Counted from the first letter of the stretch, positions 49,960-59,816 are shown. The stretch is DNA of 64,000 nucleotides from an uncultured Rhodospirillales bacterium (GCA_903927615.1 CAIYNU010000081.1:1-64000); one strand, 5' to 3'. The notes: a model not told the origin generated them from the letters alone. A program made the numbers and translations.

Positions 49960-50004
49960 TGGCGACCCCAGCAGGGCTCGAACCTGCGACCCCGCGCTTA
50001 GAAG
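49960..50004. repeat. Right att core inside tRNA-Arg
   Basis: The second copy of the 45-bp direct repeat found at 37918-37962. It runs from the CCA end to the anticodon arm of the tRNA on the minus strand. Confidence 0.9.
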
Positions 50005-50036
50005 GCGCGTGCTCTATCCAGCTGAGCTATGGGGCC
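49960..50036 (-). tRNA. tRNA-Arg (anticodon UCU)
   Basis: Read on the minus strand it is a full 77-nt cloverleaf: acceptor GGCCCCA/TGGGGTC, D arm GCTC/GAGC, anticodon stem CGCGC/GCGCG with loop CTTCTAA (anticodon TCT), T arm GCAGG-TTCGAGC-CCTGC, and an encoded CCA. Its 3' 45 bp (49960-50004) form the right att core of the 12-kb element, so the integration preserved a functional tRNA gene on this side. Confidence 0.95.
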
Positions 50037-50137
50037 TTAGCGCCGTCGGACGGTCAAGCCGGAACAACTCACACCCTCACCACACCGGATGAGGATAGCG
50101 TCGGTGTGGCAGGGGCGCAAGGAATCGCCGGTTGTGC

Positions 50138-50431
50138 TTAGTTGGGACGTCCGAGGCGAAACCGATCCGTATAGCTTTTGGGGCGAATGCGTCGTATTGC
50201 CGTCTCTTGAACGTTGTACTCCACCCCATGACGCTCGGCATAGGCAATCGCTTCCTCGCGAGTCGGGAAATGGATGCGAATCTGGTTCAGGGTGTCCGCG
50301 GAACTGGTCCACCCCATTAACGATTCGGGCCGGCGGGCCGTGGCGGGTTCGTATTCGAGAATCCACTCGCGGGTTTTGCCCAGCGCGGATTGAGTGGTGG
50401 CGCGGCTCGGCTGGAAAATGCGGGCGTGCAT
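50138..50431 (-). CDS. Complex I accessory subunit (NDUFS4-like)
   Basis: 97 residues. MHARIFQPSRATTQSALGKTREWILEYEP at the start, LMGWTSSADTLNQIRIHFPTREEAIAYAERHG in the middle and the terminal RRIRPKSYTDRF are the NDUFS4/ETC_C1 family pattern. In alphaproteobacteria and mitochondria this subunit belongs to the NADH:quinone oxidoreductase. The frame is open further upstream, but the ATG at 50431 gives the family N terminus. It lies just beyond the tRNA-Arg gene. Confidence 0.93.
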   Translation of the reverse strand: MHARIFQPSRATTQSALGKTREWILEYEPATARRPESLMGWTSSADTLNQIRIHFPTREEAIAYAERHGVEYNVQETAIRRIRPKSYTDRFRLGRPN

Positions 50432-50756
50432 CTCTGATACAGTCTCCGATGATGGCGGGACGGCGGCACCGGCCGCGCAGACGGCGTCCGGGCGTAGGCG
50501 CCCCAAAACCAGACTCCATTCGAAATCAGGGACTTGTGAGCAATCCCCCAAGACCGGGATCACACCTCGTCCACCACCGCGGTCATAGCCGAAAAAACTG
50601 TGCAAAGCAACGATTGCCCGGGACATCCGGGCGGTTTTTGCCACAGGTGGCGGTGAACCCGATCACCGGCGGCTGAAATGCTTGCCTGCCGCCCTTGCGC
50701 CGTCGTCGTCCGCCTCGATAAGGTGTCGCACAAACGTCACCACCATCGGCAAGGCA

Positions 50757-52190
50757 GTGCGATACATCAGTACACGGGGCGCCGCACCGATCCTGGGCTT
50801 CGAAGAGACCCTTCTCACCGGTCTGGCCCGCGACGGCGGCTTGTATGTGCCCGAAAGTTGGCCGACATTCACCTCGGAGGAAGTCCGTGCGCTGGCCGGG
50901 CTGCCCTATTCCGAATTGGCGGCTCGAGTCATGTTGCCGTTCCTGGGCGGCGCCATCGACCCCGATGAATTTCGGAGATTGGTCGATGACGCCTACAAAG
51001 GATTCAATCATGCGGCGGTGACGCCCCTGGTGCAGCTCGATCATGATTTATGGTTGATGGAGCTGTTTCATGGGCCGACTTTGGCCTTTAAGGATGTCGC
51101 GCTGCAACTTTTGGGGCGGCTGTTCGATCTTCTGCTGGCCCGCCGGGATCAGCGGGTGACGGTGGTTGGCGCGACCTCGGGCGATACCGGTTCGGCGGCG
51201 ATCGAAGCCTGTCGCGATCGCAGCCATCTCGACATCTTCATGCTGCACCCGTTGGACCGGACCTCGGCGATTCAGCGCCGGCAGATGACGACGGTGATGG
51301 CCGACAACGTCTATAATATCGCTGTCCAGGGCACGTTTGACGACTGCCAGGATATGGTCAAGGCGATGTTCGGCGATGCCGGGTTCCGCGACCGCCTGCG
51401 GTTGTCGGCGGTCAACTCCATCAACTGGGCCAGGATCATGGCCCAGATCGTGTATTATGTCGGAGCCGCGGTGGCCTTGGGCGCGCCCGACCGGGCGGTG
51501 GCTTTCACCGTGCCCACCGGCAATTTCGGGAACATCTATGCCGCCTATGGCGCCCGGGCGATGGGGATTCCCATCGACCGTCTGGTGGTCGGTTCCAACA
51601 GCAATGACATTCTGACGCGCTTTTTCCGCTCCGGGGTCATGGCGACCGCGCCGGTGACACCTACTCTTAGTCCCAGCATGGACATTCAAATCTCCAGTAA
51701 TTTCGAACGCCTGTTGTTCGATCTGCACCAGCGCGACAGCGGGGCCTTGGCTGACGGCATGCGTCGGTTCCGGGCCTCCGGCAGTTACAGCGTGGCGCCG
51801 AACCAATTGGAAACCGCGGGCGCGCTGTTTGCCGCCTATCGGGCCGATGACGACCAGACTCGGGCCATCATCGCCGACGTTTGGCGGCAGAGCGGGCAAT
51901 TGGTCGACCCGCACACCGCGGTTGGCCTGCATGCCGCCCGGGCCGCCCGGTCCGAACACGCCGTGGCCGAGACGGTGCCGATGGTGGCGTTGGCCTGCGC
52001 GCACCCGGCGAAGTTTCCCGAGGCGGTCGCCGCCGCGACCGGCGTACATCCGGCCCTGCCGGATCGGCTTGCCGATCTGCTGGCGCGGCCGGAACGGCTG
52101 ACTGTGCTACCCAACTCATTGGACGCTGTGCAAGCGTACATCCTGCGCCATGCCCGTCTGGGCGAAGCCAAACCCCGGGGGAGCGTGTGA
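50757..52190 (+). CDS. thrC: Threonine synthase
   Basis: 477 residues. ThrC converts O-phosphohomoserine to threonine with PLP. VRYISTRGAAPILGFEETLLTGLARDGGLYVPE is the family start, so the GTG at 50757 is used rather than the ATG at 50682. The PLP lysine is Lys112 in GPTLAFKDVALQ. ATSGDTGSAA is the phosphate loop and PTGNFGN the cofactor-binding loop. The stop overlaps the next start by 4 bp (GTGA). Confidence 0.95.
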   Translation: MRYISTRGAAPILGFEETLLTGLARDGGLYVPESWPTFTSEEVRALAGLPYSELAARVMLPFLGGAIDPDEFRRLVDDAYKGFNHAAVTPLVQLDHDLWLMELFHGPTLAFKDVALQLLGRLFDLLLARRDQRVTVVGATSGDTGSAAIEACRDRSHLDIFMLHPLDRTSAIQRRQMTTVMADNVYNIAVQGTFDDCQDMVKAMFGDAGFRDRLRLSAVNSINWARIMAQIVYYVGAAVALGAPDRAVAFTVPTGNFGNIYAAYGARAMGIPIDRLVVGSNSNDILTRFFRSGVMATAPVTPTLSPSMDIQISSNFERLLFDLHQRDSGALADGMRRFRASGSYSVAPNQLETAGALFAAYRADDDQTRAIIADVWRQSGQLVDPHTAVGLHAARAARSEHAVAETVPMVALACAHPAKFPEAVAAATGVHPALPDRLADLLARPERLTVLPNSLDAVQAYILRHARLGEAKPRGSV

Positions 52191-53446
52191 GCAGCGTCAA
52201 GGTTACTACTCTTGCCAACGGACTACGGATTGCCTCGGACACCATGGACGGGGTTGAAACGGTGTCGCTGGGCTGCTGGGTCGGCGTCGGGACCCGCAAC
52301 GAGCGGGCCGAGGTCAACGGCGTCGCCCATTTGTGCGAACACATGATGTTCAAGGGTACCGCACGCCGTAGCGCGTTCGCCATTTCCGAACAGATTGAAA
52401 ACGTCGGCGGTCACCTGAACGCCTACACCACCCGTGAGCATACCGCGTATTACGCCAAGGTGTTGGCCGAGGACGCGCCGCTGGCCCTCGACATCATCGC
52501 CGACATGCTCCAGAATTCGCTGCTGGACGAGGATGAACTGGTCCGCGAGCGGGCCGTGGTGCTTCAGGAGATCGGGCAGGCCATCGACACCCCTGACGAC
52601 ATCGTCTTCGACCATTTCCAGTCCACCGCCTATCCCAGTCAGGCGCTGGGGCGGCCGGTGTTGGGTTCGGCCAGAACCGTGGGCTCGTTGGAGCGGCCGG
52701 CCCTGATCGAGTATCTTAGCCGCCACTACGGCGCCACCAGCATTGTGGTGTCGGCGGCGGGGCGAATCGACCATGACCGCCTGGTCGCCATGAGCGAGCA
52801 GGCGTTTCGCAACCTGCCGTCCCAAGCCGAAACGCTGCTGGAGCCGGCCCGTTATCGGGGCGGCGATTACCGGGAACAGCGCGACCTGGAGCAATTGCAT
52901 CTGATCGTCGGATTCAACGGCATCAGCGTCTATCACCCCGATTATTACGCCAATTCCGTGCTGTCGACCCTGCTTGGCGGCGGCATGTCCTCGCGCCTGT
53001 TTCAAGAGGTTCGCGAAAAGCGCGGCCTTGTCTACAGCATCTATAGCTTTGCCGGGACCTATCGGGATGGCGGTTTGTTCGGCGTCTATGCCGGCACCAG
53101 CCCCAGCCAGGCCCGGGAGTTGGTCCCGATCCTGTGCCACGAGATCAAACGCGTCACCCAGGACGTGACGGAAGACGAGGTGATGCGGGCGCGGGCGCAG
53201 CTTAAGGCCGGAACGCTGATGGCTCTCGAAAGCACCATGTCCCGGTGCGAACATTTGGGCCAACAATTGCTGGCCTACGGCCGGCCGGTGCCGACCGACG
53301 AGGTTGTTCGCAAAATCAATGCCGTGGACTTGGAGACGGTTCGCCGGGTGGCCGGACAGTTGTGTCAGAACCCGCCGACCGTGACGGCGCTGGGGCCACT
53401 CGACGACCTTGAGTCTTATGACCGGATTGCCGCGCGACTGGCCTGA
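52187..53446 (+). CDS. M16 zinc peptidase (mitochondrial-processing-peptidase-like)
   Basis: 419 residues. The inverted zinc motif HxxEH is HLCEH (His48, Glu51, His52), with the third ligand region at ELVRERAVVLQEIG. The second half-domain carries LGGGMSSRLFQEVREKRGLVYSIYS, the R/Y motif of M16 enzymes. It starts with GTG overlapping thrC by 4 bp, a neighbour order conserved in many alphaproteobacteria. Substrate unknown. Confidence 0.93.
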   Translation: MSSVKVTTLANGLRIASDTMDGVETVSLGCWVGVGTRNERAEVNGVAHLCEHMMFKGTARRSAFAISEQIENVGGHLNAYTTREHTAYYAKVLAEDAPLALDIIADMLQNSLLDEDELVRERAVVLQEIGQAIDTPDDIVFDHFQSTAYPSQALGRPVLGSARTVGSLERPALIEYLSRHYGATSIVVSAAGRIDHDRLVAMSEQAFRNLPSQAETLLEPARYRGGDYREQRDLEQLHLIVGFNGISVYHPDYYANSVLSTLLGGGMSSRLFQEVREKRGLVYSIYSFAGTYRDGGLFGVYAGTSPSQARELVPILCHEIKRVTQDVTEDEVMRARAQLKAGTLMALESTMSRCEHLGQQLLAYGRPVPTDEVVRKINAVDLETVRRVAGQLCQNPPTVTALGPLDDLESYDRIAARLA

Positions 53447-53503
53447 CCCACCGGGACCGGGCGGCGTCCGGCGCACCGGTCGGCCGGTGAACGTCCCGGG
53501 CCA

Positions 53504-54100
53504 GTGGCCATGATGCGTTTTCTCGGCGGCGGCCTGCTCAATCTGCCCTCGGTCCGCCTGGAGGGGGAGGGGGTGGTGGTGCGGCCGCCGACCCTGCGCG
53601 ATTGGGCGGCGTGGGCCGAGTTGCGCGGAGTCAGCCGCGACTTTCTGACCCCGTGGGAGCCGGCCTGGCCGGCCGACTGCCTGTCCCGGGCCACGTTTAC
53701 CCGCCGCCTGCGCCGGCAGGTCAGCGAGTGGCGGGATGACCTGGGCTACAGCTTCGTCACCTGCGAACAGGACACCGACCGGTTGGTCGGCGGCCTGGGC
53801 CTGGGCAACATCCGGCGCGGCGTGGCCCAGGTGGCCACGCTCGGCTACTGGGTCGGTCAGCCCTATGCCCGACGCGGTTATACCAGCGTGGCGGTGCGGT
53901 TAGCCCTTGACTTCGCCTTCGATCATCTTAGCCTGCACCGGGTCGAGGCCTCGTGTCTGCCCGGCAATCAGGCCAGCCGCGGCCTGCTCCAGAAGCTTGG
54001 GTTCACCTGCGAAGGCTTGGCCCGCGGCTATCTGCGCATCAACGGCGCCTGGCGCGATCATCTGCTGTTCGCGCTGCTGAAGGAGGACTGGCGGGGATAA
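53504..54100 (+). CDS. GNAT acetyltransferase (RimJ-like)
   Basis: 198 residues. LRDWAAWAELRGVSRDFLTPWEP is the RimJ/RimL-type N-terminal arm. YWVGQPYARRGYTSVAVRLALDFAFDHLSLHRVEASCLPGNQASRGLLQKLGF contains the acetyl-CoA loop (RRGYTS) and the N-x-x-S-x-x-L-x-x-K-L-G-F helix. These enzymes acetylate N-terminal amines, often of ribosomal proteins. The second or third Met may be the true start. Confidence 0.88.
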   Translation: MAMMRFLGGGLLNLPSVRLEGEGVVVRPPTLRDWAAWAELRGVSRDFLTPWEPAWPADCLSRATFTRRLRRQVSEWRDDLGYSFVTCEQDTDRLVGGLGLGNIRRGVAQVATLGYWVGQPYARRGYTSVAVRLALDFAFDHLSLHRVEASCLPGNQASRGLLQKLGFTCEGLARGYLRINGAWRDHLLFALLKEDWRG

Positions 54101-54150
54101 ACGCCCGCCTTCGGTGTCGCGCCCCCCTCTTTTTTCCGGAGACAGAGACC

Positions 54151-54993
54151 ATGGGTTCCGATTCCGCTGTTTGGCTGATTACCGGGTGTTCCACCGGCCT
54201 TGGTCGCGATCTGGCCCGGGCGGTGCTTCGCCAGGGTCGGCGCCTGGTGGCCACCGCGCGCAAGCCCGAGACCCTGGCCGAGTTCGCCGCCCGCGACGAT
54301 GCCCTGGTGGCGGCGTTGGACGTGACCCAGCCGGACCAGATCGCCGAGGTCGTGCAACAGGCCGAGGCCCGATTCGGCGCCATCGACGTGGTGGTCAACA
54401 ACGCCGGTTATGGTTACCTGTCGGCGGTCGAAGAGGGCGAGGATGCGGAAATCCGGGCGATGTTCGAAACCAATGTCTTCGGCCTGGCCGCCGTCACCCG
54501 GGCGGTGCTGCCGGGCATGCGCGCCCGCCGCCGTGGCCATGTGGTCAACATCTCGTCCATGGGCGGGCTGATCGGGTTTCCCGGCATCGGTTATTACAAT
54601 GCCACCAAATTTGCGGTGGAAGGCCTGTCCGAGGCCCTGGCCAAGGAATGCGCGCCCCTGGGCATTCGGGTGACGGTGGTCGAACCGGGACCGTTCCGGA
54701 CCGACTGGGCCGGCCGCTCGTTGCGCACGCCCGCCGTCGCCATCGATGACTACGCCGCCACCGCCGGCGCCCGGCGGGCCGCCATCCAGGGGTACAGCGG
54801 GTCCCAGCCCGGCGACCCGGTCCGGGCCGCCGAGGCCATCCTCCAGGCGGTCGAAGCGCCGGAGCCGCCCTTGCATCTGCTGCTGGGTCGCCCCGCCTAT
54901 GATCAGGTGACGGCCAACCTGAAGGCGTTTTCCGCCGGCTTGGAGCAATGGCGGGAGGTGACGCTGGCTGCCGATTATCCCGCCGCCGGTTAA
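54151..54993 (+). CDS. Short-chain dehydrogenase/reductase
   Basis: 280 residues, classical SDR with oxidoreductase-type extension. The cofactor motif is [14 protein letters not shown] is present, catalytic Ser lies in [10 protein letters not shown] and Tyr/Lys in [11 protein letters not shown]. The C-terminal region ([13 protein letters not shown], then a helix near [14 protein letters not shown]) is as in the DUF-like SDR5 group. GGAGACAGAGACC precedes the ATG. Substrate not predictable. Confidence 0.87.
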   Translation: MGSDSAVWLITGCSTGLGRDLARAVLRQGRRLVATARKPETLAEFAARDDALVAALDVTQPDQIAEVVQQAEARFGAIDVVVNNAGYGYLSAVEEGEDAEIRAMFETNVFGLAAVTRAVLPGMRARRRGHVVNISSMGGLIGFPGIGYYNATKFAVEGLSEALAKECAPLGIRVTVVEPGPFRTDWAGRSLRTPAVAIDDYAATAGARRAAIQGYSGSQPGDPVRAAEAILQAVEAPEPPLHLLLGRPAYDQVTANLKAFSAGLEQWREVTLAADYPAAG

Positions 54994-55030
54994 TTCACCG
55001 GTTCCGAACATCCCGGGGGGCGGGGACCGC

Positions 55031-55912
55031 ATGATCAATCTGTTCAAGACCGGCGTGTTGTTGGCCGTTCTGACGGCGCTGTTCGTCGGTGCGGGATTTC
55101 TGATCGGCGGCAAGGTCGGCATGATCGTGGCCTTGGTGGTGGCGTTGGGACTGAATGCCTTCGCCTATTGGAACTCGGGAAACCACCTGCTCCAGACCTA
55201 TGGCGCCCGGGAGGTGACCCGGGCCAGTCATCCCGAGCTGTATGGTCTGGTCGCAGAACTCGCCACCGGGGCGGGGTTGCCGATGCCCCGGATCTACCTG
55301 ATCGACAGCGACCAGCCCAACGCCTTCGCCACCGGCCGCAACCCCGAGAACGCCGCCATCGCGGTCAACACCGGATTGCTCCGCATGCTGACCCGGGAGG
55401 AGGTGGCCGGCGTGATCAGCCACGAACTGGCCCATATCCGGAACTACGACACCCTGATCATGACGGTGGCGGCGACGCTGGCCGGTGCCCTGGCGGTGCT
55501 CACCCAGTTTGGCGGCGAGAGCCATGACGCCCAGGGCCAGCCCACCGGCCCCGGCCTGATCGGCGGGCTGCTGTTGCTGATTCTGGCGCCGTTGGCCGCG
55601 GCGCTGGTTCAGATGGCCATCAGCCGCACCCGGGAATATGAAGCCGACCGGATCGGCGCCAGCATCGCCGGCCAACCGGTCGGGCTGGCCGACGCCCTGG
55701 TCAAAATCCACCAGGGCGTCCGGCATTTGGTCAATCCCGCGGCCGAGGCCAATCCGGCCACGGCGCACCTGTTCATCATCAACCCGTTGCAGGACGGCTG
55801 GGTGGCCGGGCTGTTCGCCACCCATCCCCCTACCGCCGAGCGGGTGCGCCGGCTGCGGGCGATGTCGGGCGGTGCCGGTGCCGCCATCGGCCGGGTGGCG
55901 CGGGTCTTGTGA
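55031..55912 (+). CDS. htpX: HtpX-type membrane zinc protease
   Basis: 293 residues. Two N-terminal membrane segments ([39 protein letters not shown]) precede the M48 catalytic part with HELAH (His131, Glu132, His135) and the third ligand Glu in [13 protein letters not shown]. HtpX degrades misfolded inner-membrane proteins. The opening [17 protein letters not shown] is standard for the family. Confidence 0.95.
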   Translation: MINLFKTGVLLAVLTALFVGAGFLIGGKVGMIVALVVALGLNAFAYWNSGNHLLQTYGAREVTRASHPELYGLVAELATGAGLPMPRIYLIDSDQPNAFATGRNPENAAIAVNTGLLRMLTREEVAGVISHELAHIRNYDTLIMTVAATLAGALAVLTQFGGESHDAQGQPTGPGLIGGLLLLILAPLAAALVQMAISRTREYEADRIGASIAGQPVGLADALVKIHQGVRHLVNPAAEANPATAHLFIINPLQDGWVAGLFATHPPTAERVRRLRAMSGGAGAAIGRVARVL

Positions 55913-56020
55913 TCGCCGTCAGCGGAACGGCTGAGACATTGGGATTACGGAGGGATCGCGGGCATCTGGCCCGCCGGTGCAGCCGGAACATTCATTTCAG
56001 GGTGACAATTGCACCTTTTA

Positions 56021-56323
56021 CTACGCAATATACTCTTGGAAGATTCGCGTGAGAACCACGAGCATTTCTGGGCCTTTGTCCCTTGCGTAATCAAACATGG
56101 ATATCCAGAAAGCATTGAGTGTACCCGTTCCGCCCAAGGTTGTACTATCATATCTCTTGCCAGACGCTACAATATTTTTGTTCATATGTTTTGATTCAGT
56201 TGAATTATTTTTAAATAGTCCAACTCTCGAGATCTCAGAGAAAATAGCGGCAAATTCTTGTGAGCTTTGTTCAGTGCTTTTAGTGAACCAGCTTCCCTCG
56301 ATGAATGATATCATATTTGCCAT
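56021..56323 (-). pseudogene. Low-GC fragment of an unknown gene
   Basis: The frame from MANMISFIEGSWFTKSTEQS to a stop at 56021 codes for 100 residues. It is also open upstream, without any start codon, for another 36 codons (to about 56431) of clearly coding-like, Asp/Glu/Asn-rich sequence that ends next to the chvG stop. GC is near 40 percent, unlike everything around it. Most likely it is the 3' part of an acquired gene that lost its start. No family recognised. Confidence 0.5.
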
Positions 56324-56442
56324 TTCAGTAGCTAGGCATCGCCCGCATTCTTGAAGAAAACGATTATCTTGTTCATTATTATACCATTGTTCATCCTCAT
56401 AGCTGTCAGGAAACTCTACCTTAAGAGCGCCCTCTCATCTCC

Positions 56443-58014
56443 TCACGCCCGTAACGGCAGGCGGACCGTGAACACCGCGCCGGCGATGCTGCCATCGGGG
56501 GCCAGCCGGTTGCGGGCGACGATGGTGCCGTGGTGGGCCTCGACGATTTGCTTGCTGATGCTGAGGCCGAGACCGGAGTGGGTGCCGAATTTTTCGGTGG
56601 GGGGGCGTTCGCTGTAGAAGCGGTCGAAGATCGCTTCGAGTTTGCCCTCGGGGATGCCCGGCCCGTGATCGGTGACGGTGATTTCCACCGCCTGGCCGTC
56701 GCGGCGGGCGGCCAGGGTCACGACCCCGCCCGGGGCCGAGAACGACAGGGCGTTGGCGATCAGATTCTGGAAGACCTGGACCAGCCGCCCCTCGAATCCC
56801 CGGACCGTCAGATCGACGCCGGTGGGCAACCGGGCTTCCAGCCGCGGCGCTTGATCAGCCTCGCCGGCGGTGGTGGCGGTGTGGATATCGGCCAGCATGC
56901 GCAGGATGGCGCCGACATCCACCGCCTCGGTTTCGGCCCGGCTGAGTTCGGCGTCAATCCGCGAGGCGTGGGAGATGTCCGAGATCAGGCGGTCGAGCCG
57001 GCGCACATCATCCTCGATGATGGCCATTAACGGCCGCTGTCGCTCGATGTCGTGAATCCGCGCCGCCGTTTCCACCGCGCTCCGTAGCGACGACAGCGGA
57101 TTCTTCAGTTCGTGGGAGACGTCGGCGGCAAAATGCTCGATGGCGTCCATGCGCGCCCACAGCGCCGAGGTCATTTCGCGCAACGCCAGCGACAACTCGC
57201 CGATCTCGTCGTGGCGGTTGGTGAAGTCGGGAATCTCCTGGTGCCGGCCATGGCCACGGCGAACCTGATCGGCCGCTTGGGCCAGCAGGCGAATCGGCCG
57301 GACGATGGAGCTGGCCAGATAGAGCGACAGCGCAACCGTTACGGTCAGGGTGACGGCAAAAACGTGCAGGATGTCGAGCCGGACCGACTGAACCGCCGCT
57401 TCGATCCGGTTGCCGTTTTGGGTCAGCAGCAGCGCACCCAGGACGGTATCGTGTTTGACCGGCACCGCGGCGGTCAGGGTGAGGCCGCCTTCCGGGGTGG
57501 TCCAGGCGATGGCGCTGGCCTCTCCGGCCAGGGCCTGCTGAAGGTCGGTGGCCAGATTGGCCTGGAGCAGGGGGGACTCCCTGAACACCGGCAACTGGTC
57601 GCGGCTGGGAAAGGCGTGGGCGATGGTATCGTAAAACCGGCCCAGCCGGTCCACCAGCCAGCCCGGCGACGGGTCGGGCGGCAGCGGCGCGACGCCGGGG
57701 GCTTCCGGCCCCTGACTGTCGCCGATCAGGGTCCCCGCGGCGTCGAACAACCGGGTGCGGGTCTCGGTGGGTTCGGCCAGGCCCCGAACCATCAGTCGCG
57801 CCAAGTCCGGAGCCAGACGCAACCCGGCCCCGGGCACATCCACCACCGCCCCGACTCCCAAGGCGCCGCCGAAAATGCGGGCCTCGGTGTTCAAGGCTTC
57901 CAGTTCGTCCTGAATCAGGCGGTCCTGGTAGCGGCCCAAATACATGACGCCGCCAACCAGGATGGCCAGCGCCAGCACATTGAGGGCCAGAATCCGCCGG
58001 GTCAGCGGCGACAG
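56443..58014 (-). CDS. chvG: ChvG-type stimulus-sensing histidine kinase
   Basis: About 524 residues. TM1 is ILALNVLALAILVGGVMYLG, a periplasmic domain of about 200 residues follows, and TM2 is LDILHVFAVTLTVTVALSLYLASSIV. HAMP, the H-box HFAADVSHELKNPLSSLRSAVET, N-box QNLIANALSFSAPGG and G boxes (DHGPGIPEGK, HSGLGLSISKQIVEAHHG) are intact. In rhizobia ChvG senses acid or envelope stress together with ChvI. The frame overlaps chvI upstream; no ATG fits, so CTG at 58014 is a placeholder. Confidence 0.88.
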   Translation of the reverse strand: MSPLTRRILALNVLALAILVGGVMYLGRYQDRLIQDELEALNTEARIFGGALGVGAVVDVPGAGLRLAPDLARLMVRGLAEPTETRTRLFDAAGTLIGDSQGPEAPGVAPLPPDPSPGWLVDRLGRFYDTIAHAFPSRDQLPVFRESPLLQANLATDLQQALAGEASAIAWTTPEGGLTLTAAVPVKHDTVLGALLLTQNGNRIEAAVQSVRLDILHVFAVTLTVTVALSLYLASSIVRPIRLLAQAADQVRRGHGRHQEIPDFTNRHDEIGELSLALREMTSALWARMDAIEHFAADVSHELKNPLSSLRSAVETAARIHDIERQRPLMAIIEDDVRRLDRLISDISHASRIDAELSRAETEAVDVGAILRMLADIHTATTAGEADQAPRLEARLPTGVDLTVRGFEGRLVQVFQNLIANALSFSAPGGVVTLAARRDGQAVEITVTDHGPGIPEGKLEAIFDRFYSERPPTEKFGTHSGLGLSISKQIVEAHHGTIVARNRLAPDGSIAGAVFTVRLPLRA

Positions 58015-58039
58015 ACGTCGCCGCTGCCTCTGATTGCAA

Positions 58040-58738
58040 TCAAGTGTCCTTGTAGCGATAGCCGACACCATAGAGCGTTTCAATCTGGTTGAATTCGGGA
58101 TCCGCGGCGCGGAACTTCTTCCGGACACGCTTGATATGGCTGTCGATGGTCCGGTCATCGACATAAATGCACTCACCGTAGGCGGCGTCCATCAACTGGT
58201 CACGGTTTTTGACGTGGCCAGGCCGCACCGCCAGCGCCTTGACCAGCAGGAACTCGGTGACGGTGAGATCAATGGCCGCGCCCTTCCAGGTGCAGGCGTG
58301 GCGGCTGCTGTCGAGCAGCAGGTCACCCCGGGCCACCACCGCCCCCGGTTCGCTGACCAGCCGGCCGCGGCCGATGGCCTCTCGCCGCAGCAGCGCCCGG
58401 ATGCGTTCGATCAGCAGCCGTTGGGAGAAGGGTTTGCGGATGTAGTCGTCGGCCCCCATGCGCAGACCCAAAACCTCGTCCTGTTCGTCATCCTTGGAGG
58501 TCAGGAAGATGACCGGCAGGCTGGAGACCTGGCGGAGCCGGGCGAGCAGTTCCATCCCGTCCAGCCGCGGCATTTTAATGTCGAGCACCGCGAGGTCGGC
58601 CGGCCGTTGGGTGAGACCGCGCAGGGCCTCGGTGCCGTCGGTGTAGGTACGGACCTCGAAGCCCTCGGCCTCCAGGGCGATGGAAACCGAGGCCAGGATG
58701 TTACGATCGTCGTCAACCAGCGCAATGGTCTGGGGCAT
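58040..58738 (-). CDS. chvI: ChvI-type response regulator
   Basis: About 232 residues of the OmpR family. The receiver ([29 protein letters not shown]) has the phospho-acceptor Asp in [16 protein letters not shown] and Lys in [10 protein letters not shown]. The winged helix ([42 protein letters not shown]) ends GVGYRYKDT. The ATG at 58738 gives the family start; 58783 adds 15 residues. It is followed by the kinase gene. Confidence 0.93.
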   Translation of the reverse strand: MPQTIALVDDDRNILASVSIALEAEGFEVRTYTDGTEALRGLTQRPADLAVLDIKMPRLDGMELLARLRQVSSLPVIFLTSKDDEQDEVLGLRMGADDYIRKPFSQRLLIERIRALLRREAIGRGRLVSEPGAVVARGDLLLDSSRHACTWKGAAIDLTVTEFLLVKALAVRPGHVKNRDQLMDAAYGECIYVDDRTIDSHIKRVRKKFRAADPEFNQIETLYGVGYRYKDT

Positions 58739-58894
58739 ATCTGAACCACTCCCTCTGGCCGGGATGTGTCCGGCCGGTGGCATTCCTCATACCGCCGCTT
58801 TGTGCTGAAATTTTGGCGGCGTTTCACCTTCTCTTTTTCCCGGCCTCTCGCCAAAATATGGGGTCCATCGCTCCTCATCCCATGAGCCCGGCCC

Positions 58895-59674
58895 ATGACG
58901 GTTAACCAAGGTTCGGAATTAACCCCCAAGACCGGCGTTGCCGCGGACCCGCCGGGCCTGATGGCCCGCCGGATTCTGCGGCGGGCCGACCGGGCGACGC
59001 TGGCGACCGCCCGACGCGACGGGTCCGGTTGGCCCTACCCGACACTGGCGATGGTCGCCCTGGATCGTGACGCCAGCCCGCTGCTGTTGGTCTCGACGCT
59101 GGCCGAGCATACCCGGAACCTGTTGGTGGACGCTCGGGTCGGGTTGCTGTTCGACGCCACCGCCGGTCTGGCCAATCCTTTGGCCGGCGCCCGGGTGACC
59201 GTGCTGGGGCGGGCACACCCGACCGCAGAGCCCCGGCACCGGCACCGCTATCTGGCGCGGCATCCCGAGGCGGCGCTCCATGATGGCTTTGGCGATTTCG
59301 GGTATTATCGGGTCGAGGTGGAACAGGCGCATCTGGTCGCCGGTTTTGGCCGCGTCCATTGGATCGATCGGGCAGAGCTGATTCTGAATTGCGAAACCGG
59401 ACTCCCGGGCGGTCTGGCCGAAGACGAAGCGGCCCTGGTCCGACAGATCGATCCCCAGTGGGTCCGGGCCCTGACGGCGACCCTGACCGACGTCGTCGGG
59501 GCGTCCGATCGGGACCTTGGGGCTGAACCGTGGGCCGTCACCGGCCTTGACCCCGAAGGTTGCGATGTTCGCCAGGGTGGCCGTGTCGTTCGCTTCGACT
59601 TCGATCAACCGGTCGGGACTGCCGCGGCCGCTCTGGCGGCCCTGGCCCGGCTGGCCGGCGATCGCCACGAATAG
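58895..59674 (+). CDS. HugZ-like heme utilisation / PNPOx-fold protein
   Basis: 259 residues. The split-barrel domain (MARRILRRADRATLATARRDGSGWPYPTLAMVALDRDASPLLLVSTLAEHTRNLL) and HLVAGFGRVHWID are hallmarks of the HugZ/pyridoxamine-oxidase-like family, and the C-terminal domain (GLDPEGCDVRQGGRVVRFDF) is the DUF2470 unit that usually follows. HugZ proteins bind or degrade heme. Read divergently from chvI. Confidence 0.86.
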   Translation: MTVNQGSELTPKTGVAADPPGLMARRILRRADRATLATARRDGSGWPYPTLAMVALDRDASPLLLVSTLAEHTRNLLVDARVGLLFDATAGLANPLAGARVTVLGRAHPTAEPRHRHRYLARHPEAALHDGFGDFGYYRVEVEQAHLVAGFGRVHWIDRAELILNCETGLPGGLAEDEAALVRQIDPQWVRALTATLTDVVGASDRDLGAEPWAVTGLDPEGCDVRQGGRVVRFDFDQPVGTAAAALAALARLAGDRHE

Positions 59675-59816
59675 GGCCGAGCCGTGGGGGCCACACCACA
59701 TTCGGAACAAGCAGGGTGGCGCCGCCCCTGGTTCCGCGGGGCACCCCCCCTATGTCATAGCCGACGCAAACACCATAAGGGCTCGCGGCGGAGCCATTCA
59801 CCGGAAGATGACAGCC

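Larger units (their letters stand above)
37918..50004. mobile_element. 12-kb integrative element in tRNA-Arg(UCU), satellite-like
   Basis: The unit is bounded by the 45-bp direct repeats and is about 12.04 kb from repeat to repeat. In order it has integrase, unknown DNA-associated protein, iterons, AlpA-like regulator, Toprim and RecA-fold replication genes, tiny phage-like genes, a deleted IS630, an unknown gene with a PIN nuclease, an XRE repressor on the other strand, and two phage-like genes with a terminator. No structural phage genes, large terminase, relaxase or conjugation genes are present. It could be a phage satellite or a mobilisable replicating island. Confidence 0.88.

Noticed and set aside
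50682-50756. ATG start for thrC 25 codons upstream
   Set aside because: The extra residues are not threonine-synthase-like; the family begins at RYISTRG, which the GTG at 50757 provides.
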